DNA of 17,333 bases from assembly GCA_038524325.1 (NCBI GenBank), contig JBCBIS010000084.1, positions 1 to 17,333 of the forward strand, read 5' to 3'. The notes below the pieces were generated by a model. The model saw only the letters and a program-made list of their open reading frames with translations. It was not told where the DNA came from and did not search any database. A program made the position numbers and the translations under genes. Origin of the DNA: Thermohalobaculum sp038524325. Lineage in GTDB: Bacteria > Pseudomonadota > Alphaproteobacteria > Rhodobacterales > Rhodobacteraceae. Shown here piece by piece: positions 1 through 7,023 of this stretch (its first letter is position 1; each line of letters begins with the position of its first letter).

Positions 1-123
1 ACCCCGACCTGCCCAGAGCCTCGATGCTCCCTGGCCTGCCGCCACCTCAGAGCGCGCAGTCGCCCCAGAGGCGCATTCGGTCCCCACCCCCTTGGCAGCG
101 GTGGGATCAGGCAAGGCCCTCAT
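1..123 (-). CDS. Start of a further gene in the nucleoside transporter operon, probably the ABC permease (partial)
   Basis: An ATG overlaps the stop codon of the upstream ATPase gene in an ATGA arrangement. The frame then stays open for 41 codons to the window edge, beginning MRALPDPTAAKG. The same ATGA coupling occurs at two other junctions of this operon, which supports a real translational start. No transmembrane segment is reached before the edge. The permease assignment is therefore inferred only from context: BMP-type nucleoside importers usually encode two permeases directly after the ATPase. An internal GTG preceded by AAGGGG (near position 88) is an alternative start. Confidence 0.45.
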   Translation of the reverse strand, partial: MRALPDPTAAKGVGTECASGATARSEVAAGQGASRLWAGRG

Positions 124-1637
124 GCCGCGACCCCCGCCATCATCAGACCAATCCGCGCCTCATCCGCATCGGACCGAGGAACCACGCCCACGATCTGGCC
201 CGCATTCATCACGGCGATCCGGTCGGAGAGGACGAAGATCTCCTCAAGCTCCACCGAGACGAGCAGGATGGCACAGCCTGCGGCCTTGAGCTCCTCGATC
301 CGGGCGTGGAGGAACTCGATCGCGCCGATATCCACGCCGCGGGTGGGTTGGCCGACCAGCAGCACGCACGGCGCGGCCTCGAATTCCCGCGCCAGCACCT
401 GTTTCTGCTGGTTCCCGCCCGAGAACCCCGCAGCCCTGAGCGCGGGATCCGGGGGGCGGACATCGAAGCCCTCCATCAAGCCAGCGCAATGCCGCGCAAG
501 GTGGGAGGGTCTCAGCCAGGGGCCATCGCCGCTGACCGCCCAGTCCTGATAGCCGAGCACCGCGTTTTCCTGAGCCGCGAAAGGCAGCACCAGGCCGCGG
601 CGATGCCGGTCCTCGGGCACATGGGCCAGGCCGAGGCGGCGCATCTCGGCCGGGCCGGCGGGGTTTACGCGGGTGACATGCCGGTCGCCGAGCGCGATCT
701 CGCCGCCCTGCACCGGGGCGATGCCGGAGAGAAGCTCGAGCAGTTCCGACTGCCCGTTTCCGGAGACCCCGGCGAGACCCAGGACCTCGCCGGCATAGAG
801 CTCGAGCGACACATCGCTGAGACGGACGACCCCCTGGGCATCGCGCCAGGTCAGGCCCTGGGCCCGCAAGGCCAAGGGCCCCCGCGCCACGTGGCGGGGC
901 GCCGTGCCGAGCGCCACCTTGCGGCCGACCATCAGCTCGGCCAGTTCCTCGCGCGAGGTTTCGCCCGTCGCGCGATGCGCCACCATCCGGCCCCGGCGCA
1001 TCACCGAGACATGGGAGGTCACCGCCATGATCTCCTGCAATTTGTGGGTGATGAGGAGCACTGTCACCCCCTCCGCCGCCAGTTCGCGGAGGATGCGGAA
1101 CAGGCCCTCGGTCTCCTCCGGCGTCAGCACGGCGGAGGGTTCGTCGAGGATCAGGACCCGGGCGCCGCGGCGCAGCGCCTTGATGATCTCGACCCGCTGC
1201 TGCACGCCGACAGGCAGATCACCGATCAGCGCGTCCGGGTCCACTTCCAACCCGTAATCGCGGGCCAGCCGGGCCAGTTCGCGCCGGTTCTCGGCCTTGC
1301 CGCCGGCCAGGAGAGCGCCGCCCTCGGCCCCCAGCATCACGTTCTCCAGCACCGAGAAATTCGGGACCAGCATGAAATGCTGATGCACCATGCCGATGCC
1401 ATGCGCGATCGCATCGGCCGATGAGCCGATAGTGGCTGGCTGCCCGGCCACCGCGATCGATCCCTCGTCGGCGGTGTAGAACCCGTAGAGGATGGACATC
1501 AGGGTGGATTTGCCCGCGCCGTTCTCGCCGATCACACCGTGGATGGCGCCAGTCTCGACGCTGAGATCCACCGCGTCATTGGCCACCACAGCGCCGAAGC
1601 GTTTGGTGATGCCGGACATGTGGATCGCCAGGGTCAT
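120..1637 (-). CDS. Nucleoside/simple-sugar ABC transporter ATP-binding protein (two fused ATPase domains)
   Basis: A 505-residue protein with two tandem ABC ATPase domains, as in the sugar (RbsA-like) and BMP-linked nucleoside importers. Domain 1 carries a canonical Walker A (GENGAGKST, about 37-45), a signature region LPVGVQQRVE (about 141-150) and Walker B LILDEPSAVL (about 162-171). Domain 2 has the degenerate Walker A GVSGNGQSE (about 290-298), signature SGGNQQKQ (about 406-413) and a Walker B-like LLVGQPTRGVD without the acidic DE pair. A weak second nucleotide site is normal for this family. It should energise import at the cytoplasmic face of the membrane. Its ATG overlaps the stop of the VOC gene (ATGA), so translation is coupled. 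Substrate is inferred from neighbours (BMP protein, nucleoside hydrolase, ribokinase). Confidence 0.95.
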   Translation of the reverse strand: MTLAIHMSGITKRFGAVVANDAVDLSVETGAIHGVIGENGAGKSTLMSILYGFYTADEGSIAVAGQPATIGSSADAIAHGIGMVHQHFMLVPNFSVLENVMLGAEGGALLAGGKAENRRELARLARDYGLEVDPDALIGDLPVGVQQRVEIIKALRRGARVLILDEPSAVLTPEETEGLFRILRELAAEGVTVLLITHKLQEIMAVTSHVSVMRRGRMVAHRATGETSREELAELMVGRKVALGTAPRHVARGPLALRAQGLTWRDAQGVVRLSDVSLELYAGEVLGLAGVSGNGQSELLELLSGIAPVQGGEIALGDRHVTRVNPAGPAEMRRLGLAHVPEDRHRRGLVLPFAAQENAVLGYQDWAVSGDGPWLRPSHLARHCAGLMEGFDVRPPDPALRAAGFSGGNQQKQVLAREFEAAPCVLLVGQPTRGVDIGAIEFLHARIEELKAAGCAILLVSVELEEIFVLSDRIAVMNAGQIVGVVPRSDADEARIGLMMAGVAA

Positions 1638-2020
1638 CGGGCGCCCTCCGGCCGGGCGGCGACCAGTTCCACCGTGTTGCCCTCCGGGTCTTCGGTGAAC
1701 ACGCCGCGCCAGCCGACCCAGTCGAAATGCTCGACCCGATAGGGCTGGCCGAGCCGGTCATACCAGGCCATCGCCGCCGCCTGCTCCTCCCACCCCAGCG
1801 ACAGCGCGAGATGGTGGAGGGAGGAGCCCGCACCGGTCGCCTGCGCCGCCTCGGTGACCGTGTGAAGGTCAGGCCGCCCGGCGCCCGGTCCGAACAGCGC
1901 CAGAACCGCAGTATGGCCCGCATAGCCCTCGGCGATGCGGAAAAAGGTGATGCCCCCCGCCCGCTCCGCCAGTTTCTCCAGCCCGATCACCTCGGCATAG
2001 AAGCGCTCCATCGCGTCCAT
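1634..2020 (-). CDS. VOC-family (glyoxalase/bleomycin-resistance fold) protein
   Basis: A small vicinal-oxygen-chelate protein: an N-terminal MERFYAEVIGLEKL helix, then a C-terminal module ending in GVFTEDPEGNTVELVA, where the glutamate of VEL is the usual metal ligand position. From the only ATG in frame (2020) the protein has 128 residues but lacks the first beta strand. The in-frame codons just upstream encode ALGEIAIRCAD, exactly what a VOC N-terminus should look like. No ATG, GTG or TTG exists between that segment and the preceding in-frame stop, so translation may begin at a rare codon (a CTG at 2048-2050 is one candidate). Its reaction is unknown; VOC proteins include dioxygenases, isomerases and lyases. 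It sits between the binding protein and the ATPase and overlaps the latter by ATGA. Confidence 0.85.
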   Translation of the reverse strand: MDAMERFYAEVIGLEKLAERAGGITFFRIAEGYAGHTAVLALFGPGAGRPDLHTVTEAAQATGAGSSLHHLALSLGWEEQAAAMAWYDRLGQPYRVEHFDWVGWRGVFTEDPEGNTVELVAARPEGAR

Positions 2021-2072
2021 ATCGGCGCAACGGATCGCAATCTCGCCCAGAGCGCGAACCTGGAAGCCGCGC

Positions 2073-3065
2073 TCAGAGGGGGCAGGAATTGTCGTCCTCG
2101 TAGTTATGCACCGTCACGGCGCCCGAGAGGATGTCTGCCTTGGCCTGTTCGACAGCCGCTGTGATCTCGTCGGTCAGCAGCGGTTGGTTGTTTTCGTCCA
2201 CCGCCCAGTCGACGCCGTTCTCGGCCAGGCCCAGGATCTGCACGCCGGGGGTGAAGCTGCCATCCATCGCGTCTTTGAACGTGGCATAGGCGGCCACATC
2301 CACCCGCTTGATCATCGAGGTCAGGACCGAGCCGGGCGCGATACCGTTCTGGTTCGAGTCGACGCCGATGGCCAGCTTGCCGGCATCCGCCGCCGCCCGG
2401 ATCACACCAAGACCGGTGCCGCCCGCGGCGTGATAGATCACATCCGCCCCGCGATCCATCTGCGCCTGGGCCAGTTCGGCCCCCTTGTTGGGGTCGTTCC
2501 AAGCGCTTGGCGTCGTCCCCGTCATGTTCTGGATCACATCGGAGGCGCCCGCAGCCTTCGCCCCCTGGACATAGCCGCAGGCGAATTTGCGGATCAGCGA
2601 GATATCCATCCCGCCGATGAACCCGACCTTGCCGCTCTCCGACTTCTTGGCCGCCGCAACGCCCACGAGATAGGAGCCCTCATGCTCCTTGAACGCGTAT
2701 TGGCGCAGGTTTGGCTTGTCGAGCCAGCTCACATCGATGATCGAGAACTGCACATCCGGGTTGTCGCCCGCGACTTTGTCGATGGCATCCGCCTGGGCAA
2801 AACCCACACCCAGCACGACGGTGGCGCCACGCTGGACCATCCGGCGCATGGCCTGCTCGCGCTGTGCCTCGTTGGTGACTTCGAACTCCATCACCTCGAC
2901 GCCGGTTTCTTCGGTAAAGCGTTTGACGCCGTTCCAGACGCCTTCGTTGAAGCTCTTGTCGAACTTGCCGCCCATGTCGAACACCACGGCGGGTTTGAAC
3001 TCGGCGGCTTGGGCGAGGCTGGCCATCGCAACAGAGGCGGCGGCGAGGAGGGTGGTGAGTTTCAT
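2073..3065 (-). CDS. BMP-family periplasmic nucleoside-binding protein of ABC importer
   Basis: A 330-residue protein of the BMP/PnrA (basic membrane protein, Med-like) family. It starts with a classic Sec signal peptide (MKLTTLLAAASVAMASLAQA, cleavage after about residue 20) without a lipobox cysteine, so it is probably a soluble periplasmic protein. The mature N-terminus has the family hallmark VVFDMGGKFDKSFNEG (about 27-42). Further family segments are VGFIGGMDI in the middle and IGVDSNQNGIAPGSVLTSM in the second lobe. Characterised relatives bind purine and other nucleosides. An AGGAG Shine-Dalgarno sequence lies just before the ATG and the gene follows the oxygenase gene by 16 bases. A nucleoside hydrolase and ribokinase in the same operon support a nucleoside ligand. 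Confidence 0.95.
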   Translation of the reverse strand: MKLTTLLAAASVAMASLAQAAEFKPAVVFDMGGKFDKSFNEGVWNGVKRFTEETGVEVMEFEVTNEAQREQAMRRMVQRGATVVLGVGFAQADAIDKVAGDNPDVQFSIIDVSWLDKPNLRQYAFKEHEGSYLVGVAAAKKSESGKVGFIGGMDISLIRKFACGYVQGAKAAGASDVIQNMTGTTPSAWNDPNKGAELAQAQMDRGADVIYHAAGGTGLGVIRAAADAGKLAIGVDSNQNGIAPGSVLTSMIKRVDVAAYATFKDAMDGSFTPGVQILGLAENGVDWAVDENNQPLLTDEITAAVEQAKADILSGAVTVHNYEDDNSCPL

Positions 3066-3081
3066 GGGTCTCTCCTGTCGA

Positions 3082-3921
3082 TTAGGATTTCAGGCCGATC
3101 TCGCGCAGCCTTTCGTCGAGGAACGCGCCCGCCGTGGTGCCGGGTTTCAGCACCACATCCGGGCGGGGATGCAGGAACATGGGCATCGAGAACCGGGCGC
3201 CGTTCTCGGCCCGCTCCGGGTTCACCACGCGGTGGATGGTCGAGGGGTAATAGCCGCCCGAGGCCATCTCGAGCATATCCCCGCAATTGATCGCGATCAT
3301 GCCGGGGTCGCAGGGCACCGCGTGCCAGTTCCCGGCCGTGTCCTGCGCCTCCAACCCGGGGGCCGAGCCCGCAAGCAACACGGTAATCAGGTTGATATCC
3401 CCATGGGCCGCGGCCCGCACGGCACCGGGCTCGGGCGCTTCCCTCAAGGGCGGATAGTGGAGGATGCGCAGCAGGTTCTGCTCGCTGCCCGCCATCATCT
3501 GCGGCAGGGTTTCCGAGAAGCGCGCCGCCACCTCCGCCGGCGACTGCTCCTGCACCCAGCCGAGCAGGGTCACTCCGATCCGGCGCAGGTCGTCATAGAG
3601 CCGGCGGGTCAGCGCCTCGACCGAGGCGGGGACCCGGCCGTTCGGATAGACGTGATAGAACTCTTTGAGATCCTTGACTGCGCTGTCCTTGGCATTCTCG
3701 GACTTGAACGGGAAATAGCCGTCCTGTGTCTCAGGGTTCACCGTATAGCCGTGCTTTTCGTCAGAACTGAAAAACCCGCCCCAGGCGGCATAGGCCTCCT
3801 CGATCCGCTCAGGCGTCACCGGGTGGTCGGTCAGCACGGCAAACCCGGTCTCGCGCAGCGAGCGCGCAAAGGCGGCGGGCGCCGCGGGGTCGGTATAGGA
3901 GACGGTCTCGATCGCAAACAT
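3082..3921 (-). CDS. Isopenicillin-N-synthase-family 2-oxoglutarate/Fe(II)-dependent oxygenase
   Basis: A 279-residue protein from the ATG at 3921 (MFAIETVSYTD), the usual position for the start of this fold. A GTG at 3954 would add 11 residues. It has the DIOX_N region with GFAVLTDHPV (about 26-35) and the C-terminal jelly roll with iron ligands His173 and Asp175 (AAHGDIN) and His230 (STIHRVVNP). Arg243-x-Ser245 (RFSMP) matches the site that binds the 2-oxoglutarate carboxylate in the plant/fungal-type members. All catalytic residues are present, so an active hydroxylase or oxidative enzyme is expected. The substrate is unknown. Fungal members of this superfamily hydroxylate thymine at C7 and pyrimidine deoxynucleosides at C2', which is suggestive because the next upstream gene is a nucleoside hydrolase. 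Confidence 0.9.
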   Translation of the reverse strand: MFAIETVSYTDPAAPAAFARSLRETGFAVLTDHPVTPERIEEAYAAWGGFFSSDEKHGYTVNPETQDGYFPFKSENAKDSAVKDLKEFYHVYPNGRVPASVEALTRRLYDDLRRIGVTLLGWVQEQSPAEVAARFSETLPQMMAGSEQNLLRILHYPPLREAPEPGAVRAAAHGDINLITVLLAGSAPGLEAQDTAGNWHAVPCDPGMIAINCGDMLEMASGGYYPSTIHRVVNPERAENGARFSMPMFLHPRPDVVLKPGTTAGAFLDERLREIGLKS

Positions 3922-3971
3922 CGCGTGCCCGTGGAAGGTTAACCTGCGATTCACCTTACCCCTTGCCCGCG

Positions 3972-4898
3972 TCAGGGCAAGGGACCCGTTGCGATGACGT
4001 CAAGGAAGCGGCGGCGCACGGCCTCGGCATCGACGGTCAGGGCGGCTTCAACAGCGGCCCGGCCATCGGTGGCGGGGCGGGTGGCACCGATCTCCTCGCC
4101 TTCGCAGACCGCCAACAGAGGATGGGGCTCGAAGCCGAAATGCTCCGGACAGACCGCCGAGATGACCGCCGTCGGATCATGCATATAGCAGCCGTGGAAC
4201 CCCTCGTTCTGGGCATGAAAGCGCATATAGAAGGGCAGGGCCCGGGCCAGGAACCCTCCGGCACCGGGTCGCGCGGCGGCCAGGGTCTCGAAATCCTCCG
4301 GCACGCAGCGCACCTGCTCGGTGACATCGAGGCCGATCATCCGAACGGGCCAGGTGGCGGAGAGGACCTGTTCGGCGGCATGCGGGTCCTGCCATATATT
4401 TGCCTCGGCATGGGGGCTGATATTGCCTTTGCCCTGCACCGCGCCGCCCATGATGATCACCTCGCGCGCCAGATCGGCGATCTCCGGCGCCCTCTCAAGC
4501 GCCTCGGCCAGGTTGGTCAGCGGGCCGACAGGGACCAGCGTGACCTCGCCCGGATCGGCCTTGACCGTGTCGATCAGAAAGCTGGCCGCGTCGCGCGGGT
4601 CTGGGGCGGCAGGCGTGCCTTGCGGCACCGCACCGCCCAACCCGTCCGCGCCATGGACGAAATCGGGATGCGGTTGCGGCGGCTGGACCGAGGGGCGGGC
4701 CGCCCCCTCCGCCACCGCGACCTCTGCGCCGACATGGGCGAGAACGCCCAGCGCATTCCGGGTCGCCTGGGACACTGGCACATTGCCGAAGACGGTCGTG
4801 AGGCCGAGCAGATCGATCCCAGGGTCAGAAAGGGCATAGAGAATGGCCATCGCATCATCGATGCCAGGGTCAGTGTCGATCACCATTTTCAATGTCAT
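3972..4898 (-). CDS. Inosine/uridine-preferring nucleoside hydrolase (IUNH family)
   Basis: A 308-residue cytoplasmic enzyme that hydrolyses the N-glycosidic bond of ribonucleosides to free base plus ribose. The calcium-binding signature DTDPGIDDA is at about 8-16. Other family blocks are HGADGLGG (about 82-89), PVGPLTNLA (about 123-131), the substrate-binding GNISPHAEAN (about 158-167), the DVTEQV strand (about 191-196) and a catalytic-region histidine in MHDPTAV (His240). Length is typical. It lies 52 bases after the ribokinase gene and 50 bases before the chosen oxygenase start. The product ribose would feed the ribokinase. Base specificity cannot be read from the sequence. Confidence 0.95.
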   Translation of the reverse strand: MTLKMVIDTDPGIDDAMAILYALSDPGIDLLGLTTVFGNVPVSQATRNALGVLAHVGAEVAVAEGAARPSVQPPQPHPDFVHGADGLGGAVPQGTPAAPDPRDAASFLIDTVKADPGEVTLVPVGPLTNLAEALERAPEIADLAREVIIMGGAVQGKGNISPHAEANIWQDPHAAEQVLSATWPVRMIGLDVTEQVRCVPEDFETLAAARPGAGGFLARALPFYMRFHAQNEGFHGCYMHDPTAVISAVCPEHFGFEPHPLLAVCEGEEIGATRPATDGRAAVEAALTVDAEAVRRRFLDVIATGPLP

Positions 4899-4950
4899 GC
4901 GCGGCCCTTTCCCTGCCAGCCGGTGCCGAAGCGGGCCTCACGTGCGGGCC

Positions 4951-5826
4951 TCACGGCTGCGCCTCGAGGAAACTGGCAACCTCCGCGCGGGACGGGATCG
5001 CATTGCCCGCTCCGGGCCGGGTCACCTGCAACGCGGCGGCAGCCGCCGCCCATGTGAGCGCTTCCGCGTCCTCTCGGCCAAGATCCAACCCCGCCACGAA
5101 GGTGCCGAGGAACGTGTCGCCAGCGCCGGTGGTATCCACCGCCTCGACCCGATGTGCCGGTGCCTCGAGGCGGGTGCCGTCCTGGTAGAGGACCGCCCCC
5201 TCCGCCCCCCGGGTGACCAGCAGCGCCGGGACGTCCAAATCCCCTTCGGACTGGCCCGTGGCCACGGCAAGCTGGGTCGCTTCGGCCGCATTCACCGCCA
5301 GCAGATCGACCAGAGGCATCATGCGGGCCGCTGTCTCCGCCTCGAACGGAGCGGCGGCATAGGCGATCTTCAGCCCGGCGGCGCGGGCGCGGGCCGCTGC
5401 CTTGGCCACCAGATTGGTTTCGTTCTGACAGAGCCACCAGTCGCCGGGACGCGCCGCCTCCAGTGCCGCACCGATCTGCGCTTCGGTCAGCGCCAGGTTC
5501 GCGCCGCCATGGATCACGATCTGGTTCTCGGCTTCGGGGGTGACATAGATCACTGCATGGCCGGTGGCCGCGTCCGGGCGGAGAATGGCCGAGGTTTCGA
5601 TGCCCGCCTCGGCCAGATGCGCCTCGGCCCAGGCCCCGTCCGTACCGACCGCGCCGATCATGCGCACCTCGGCCCCGGCCGCCCGCGCCGCGAGCGCCTG
5701 ATTGGCGCCCTTGCCGCCCAGACCGCTGGCATAGCCGGTATCGGCCAGCGTCTCGCCCCGCCCGGGGAAGCGCGGCAGGCGGTAGACATGGTCGATATTG
5801 ATCGAGCCGAAGACATGCACCGTCAT
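4951..5826 (-). CDS. rbsK: Ribokinase-type PfkB-family carbohydrate kinase
   Basis: A 291-residue PfkB-family kinase. The N-terminus has the PfkB signature 1 region with GLGGKGANQA (about 35-44), characteristic of ribokinase. The C-terminal signature DTTGAGDTFLG (about 231-241) holds the catalytic Asp237 and the anion hole. It should phosphorylate ribose at O5, handing ribose 5-phosphate to the pentose phosphate pathway. Context agrees: the next gene encodes a nucleoside hydrolase that releases ribose. The start overlaps the stop of the TrpF-like gene (ATGA). The usual NPAP-like segment reads AAPFEAE, so a related sugar or a nucleoside remains possible as substrate. Confidence 0.92.
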   Translation of the reverse strand: MTVHVFGSINIDHVYRLPRFPGRGETLADTGYASGLGGKGANQALAARAAGAEVRMIGAVGTDGAWAEAHLAEAGIETSAILRPDAATGHAVIYVTPEAENQIVIHGGANLALTEAQIGAALEAARPGDWWLCQNETNLVAKAAARARAAGLKIAYAAAPFEAETAARMMPLVDLLAVNAAEATQLAVATGQSEGDLDVPALLVTRGAEGAVLYQDGTRLEAPAHRVEAVDTTGAGDTFLGTFVAGLDLGREDAEALTWAAAAAALQVTRPGAGNAIPSRAEVASFLEAQP

Positions 5827-6500
5827 GACTGCGCCGCCTCCAAGCTTGCGCCGGCTTCGGCCACGGCGGCCATGAACTCCGACAAGAGACCGGAGTCGAG
5901 CCGGTCCCCCGTCCGCACGCCGCTGCAGACATCGACCCCATGAGGGCGGACCCGGGCGATTGCGTCGCCGACATTCTCGGGCGTCAGCCCGCCAGCCAGG
6001 AAGACCGGTCGCTCTGTCGCCGCCACAATCGCACGGCTGATCTGCCAGTCATGGGCCCTGCCAGTGCCGCCAAGCTCGCCCATGGTGGGCCGCCCGGAGT
6101 CGAGCAGGAAGGCATCGACCAGATCGTGGTAGATTGCGATCTGCTCCAAGGCGGAGCTGCCCTCGACATGGATGACCTGCCAGCGTGTGAGGTCCGGTGC
6201 GGTCTGGGCCAGACAGCGATGCGCCTCGGGCGGGACATGGCGAACGATTTGAACTGTGCAGGCCCCTACCGCCTGCACCTCGGCGACCAACTCCTCCGCT
6301 GATCGGGCCGAACTCAGCAGCACTGGCTTGGGGCCCGACCCGACATTCGCCGCAATCTCGGCAGCGGCCTCCAGGGTCAGAACACCCGGGCCGGAGGGCA
6401 TCGGACCGACCAAGCCGATATAGTCGGCACCGGCCTCGGCCGCCATCTCCGTCTCGCCGGTATTGGCCATGCAGCAGACCTTCACGGCGATGCGCGTCAT
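5823..6500 (-). CDS. Phosphoribosylanthranilate isomerase (TrpF)-like protein heading a nucleoside operon
   Basis: A 225-residue TIM barrel of the TrpF family, starting at ATG 6500, where MTRIAVKVCC aligns with the family N-terminus and a GGGGA sequence lies 5 bases upstream. The catalytic general base Cys9 (KVCC, family KICG) and general acid Asp134 (FLLDSG) are kept, as are GGTGRAHDW (about 144-152), LAGGLTPENV (about 168-177) and the phosphate-binding GVDVCSGVR (about 188-196). It therefore probably performs an Amadori-type aldose-to-ketose isomerisation on a phosphoribosyl or ribosyl amine. No other tryptophan gene is nearby; it is the first gene of the nucleoside operon and overlaps the ribokinase. 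It is either a relocated trpF or a paralogue with a new substrate; I favour the paralogue. Confidence 0.87.
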   Translation of the reverse strand: MTRIAVKVCCMANTGETEMAAEAGADYIGLVGPMPSGPGVLTLEAAAEIAANVGSGPKPVLLSSARSAEELVAEVQAVGACTVQIVRHVPPEAHRCLAQTAPDLTRWQVIHVEGSSALEQIAIYHDLVDAFLLDSGRPTMGELGGTGRAHDWQISRAIVAATERPVFLAGGLTPENVGDAIARVRPHGVDVCSGVRTGDRLDSGLLSEFMAAVAEAGASLEAAQS

Positions 6501-6577
6501 CGTCCCCAACCCCGCTGGTCTGCACAGCCCAAGAAAACTCCCCCCTGTATTTCGTCGAATCCCTCTGCTAGCGTGAA

Positions 6578-6607
6578 GGTATAGGGAAGCGGACGAGTTC
6601 AAAACAA
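6578..6607 (-). promoter_or_regulatory. Possible sigma70-type promoter of the nucleoside operon
   Basis: On the minus strand TTGTTT (6602-6607) and TATACC (6578-6583) are separated by 18 bases, about 80 bases ahead of the first gene. Both hexamers are imperfect matches, and the elements overlap the start region of the divergent STAS gene. This is a weak call in the 108-bp divergent intergenic region, where no operator palindrome is obvious. Confidence 0.25.
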
Positions 6608-6608
6608 G

Positions 6609-6980
6609 ATGCCGGCAGCAAGCGAACAATCTCCCCTCAGCGTCGTCCAGACGGACAGCGGCGGATGCCTCGTGCTCAGCGTGTCTGGCCGGGTCGACCA
6701 TACCAACTCGGCCAGCTTTCTCTCCGAACTGCAGGCGGGGACCGAGGCGTCGAAACCCGGGCCAGGGATGGTGATCGACCTGTCGCAGTTGGAGTTCATC
6801 ACCAGCGCGGGCCTGCGTGGAATTGTCATCGCGAACAAGGCGGTGGCCGATGCGGGCGGAAAGCTGGCGATCTCGGGTCTGAAGAAAACCGTGGCCGAAG
6901 TGTTCCGCATCTCACGCTTTGACACCTTGTTCCCGATTGGCCAATCGGTCGAGGAGGCTGCGGCTCTGGTCACCCAGTGA
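6609..6980 (+). CDS. STAS-domain anti-sigma factor antagonist (SpoIIAA/RsbV-like)
   Basis: A 123-residue single STAS domain. The core reads VIDLSQLEFITSAGLRG (about 55-71); Ser66 in ITSAGL is at the position that is phosphorylated in SpoIIAA/RsbV. The helix and strand after it (KAVADAGGKLAISGL, about 77-91) also fit. In known systems the dephosphorylated protein binds a HPK-type kinase/anti-sigma factor and releases its partner. It opens a plus-strand operon whose third gene is a PP2C phosphatase, the usual enzyme that removes this phosphate. The matching RsbW-type kinase is not in the window. A GGACGAG sequence 11 bases upstream may serve as ribosome binding site. Confidence 0.92.
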   Translation: MPAASEQSPLSVVQTDSGGCLVLSVSGRVDHTNSASFLSELQAGTEASKPGPGMVIDLSQLEFITSAGLRGIVIANKAVADAGGKLAISGLKKTVAEVFRISRFDTLFPIGQSVEEAAALVTQ

Positions 6981-7023
6981 ATTTCACGTCATAATTTATG
7001 CGTTGCAGGGGTTGAGGGCGCCA

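Noticed and set aside
290..900. Degenerate second ATP site in the ABC ATPase (GVSGNGQSE, Walker B without DE)
   Set aside because: Usual for the second domain in BMP-linked and RbsA-like dual ATPases, so not a sign of decay.
24..1424. 466-codon plus-strand frame opposite the ABC ATPase
   Set aside because: Shadow frame of a well-conserved ATPase in GC-rich DNA; its translation is H/Q/R-rich and has no domain.
6540..6608. Plus-strand promoter for the STAS operon (TATAGG near 6580)
   Set aside because: No acceptable -35 hexamer at the right spacing, and the predicted start would fall inside the likely ribosome binding site.
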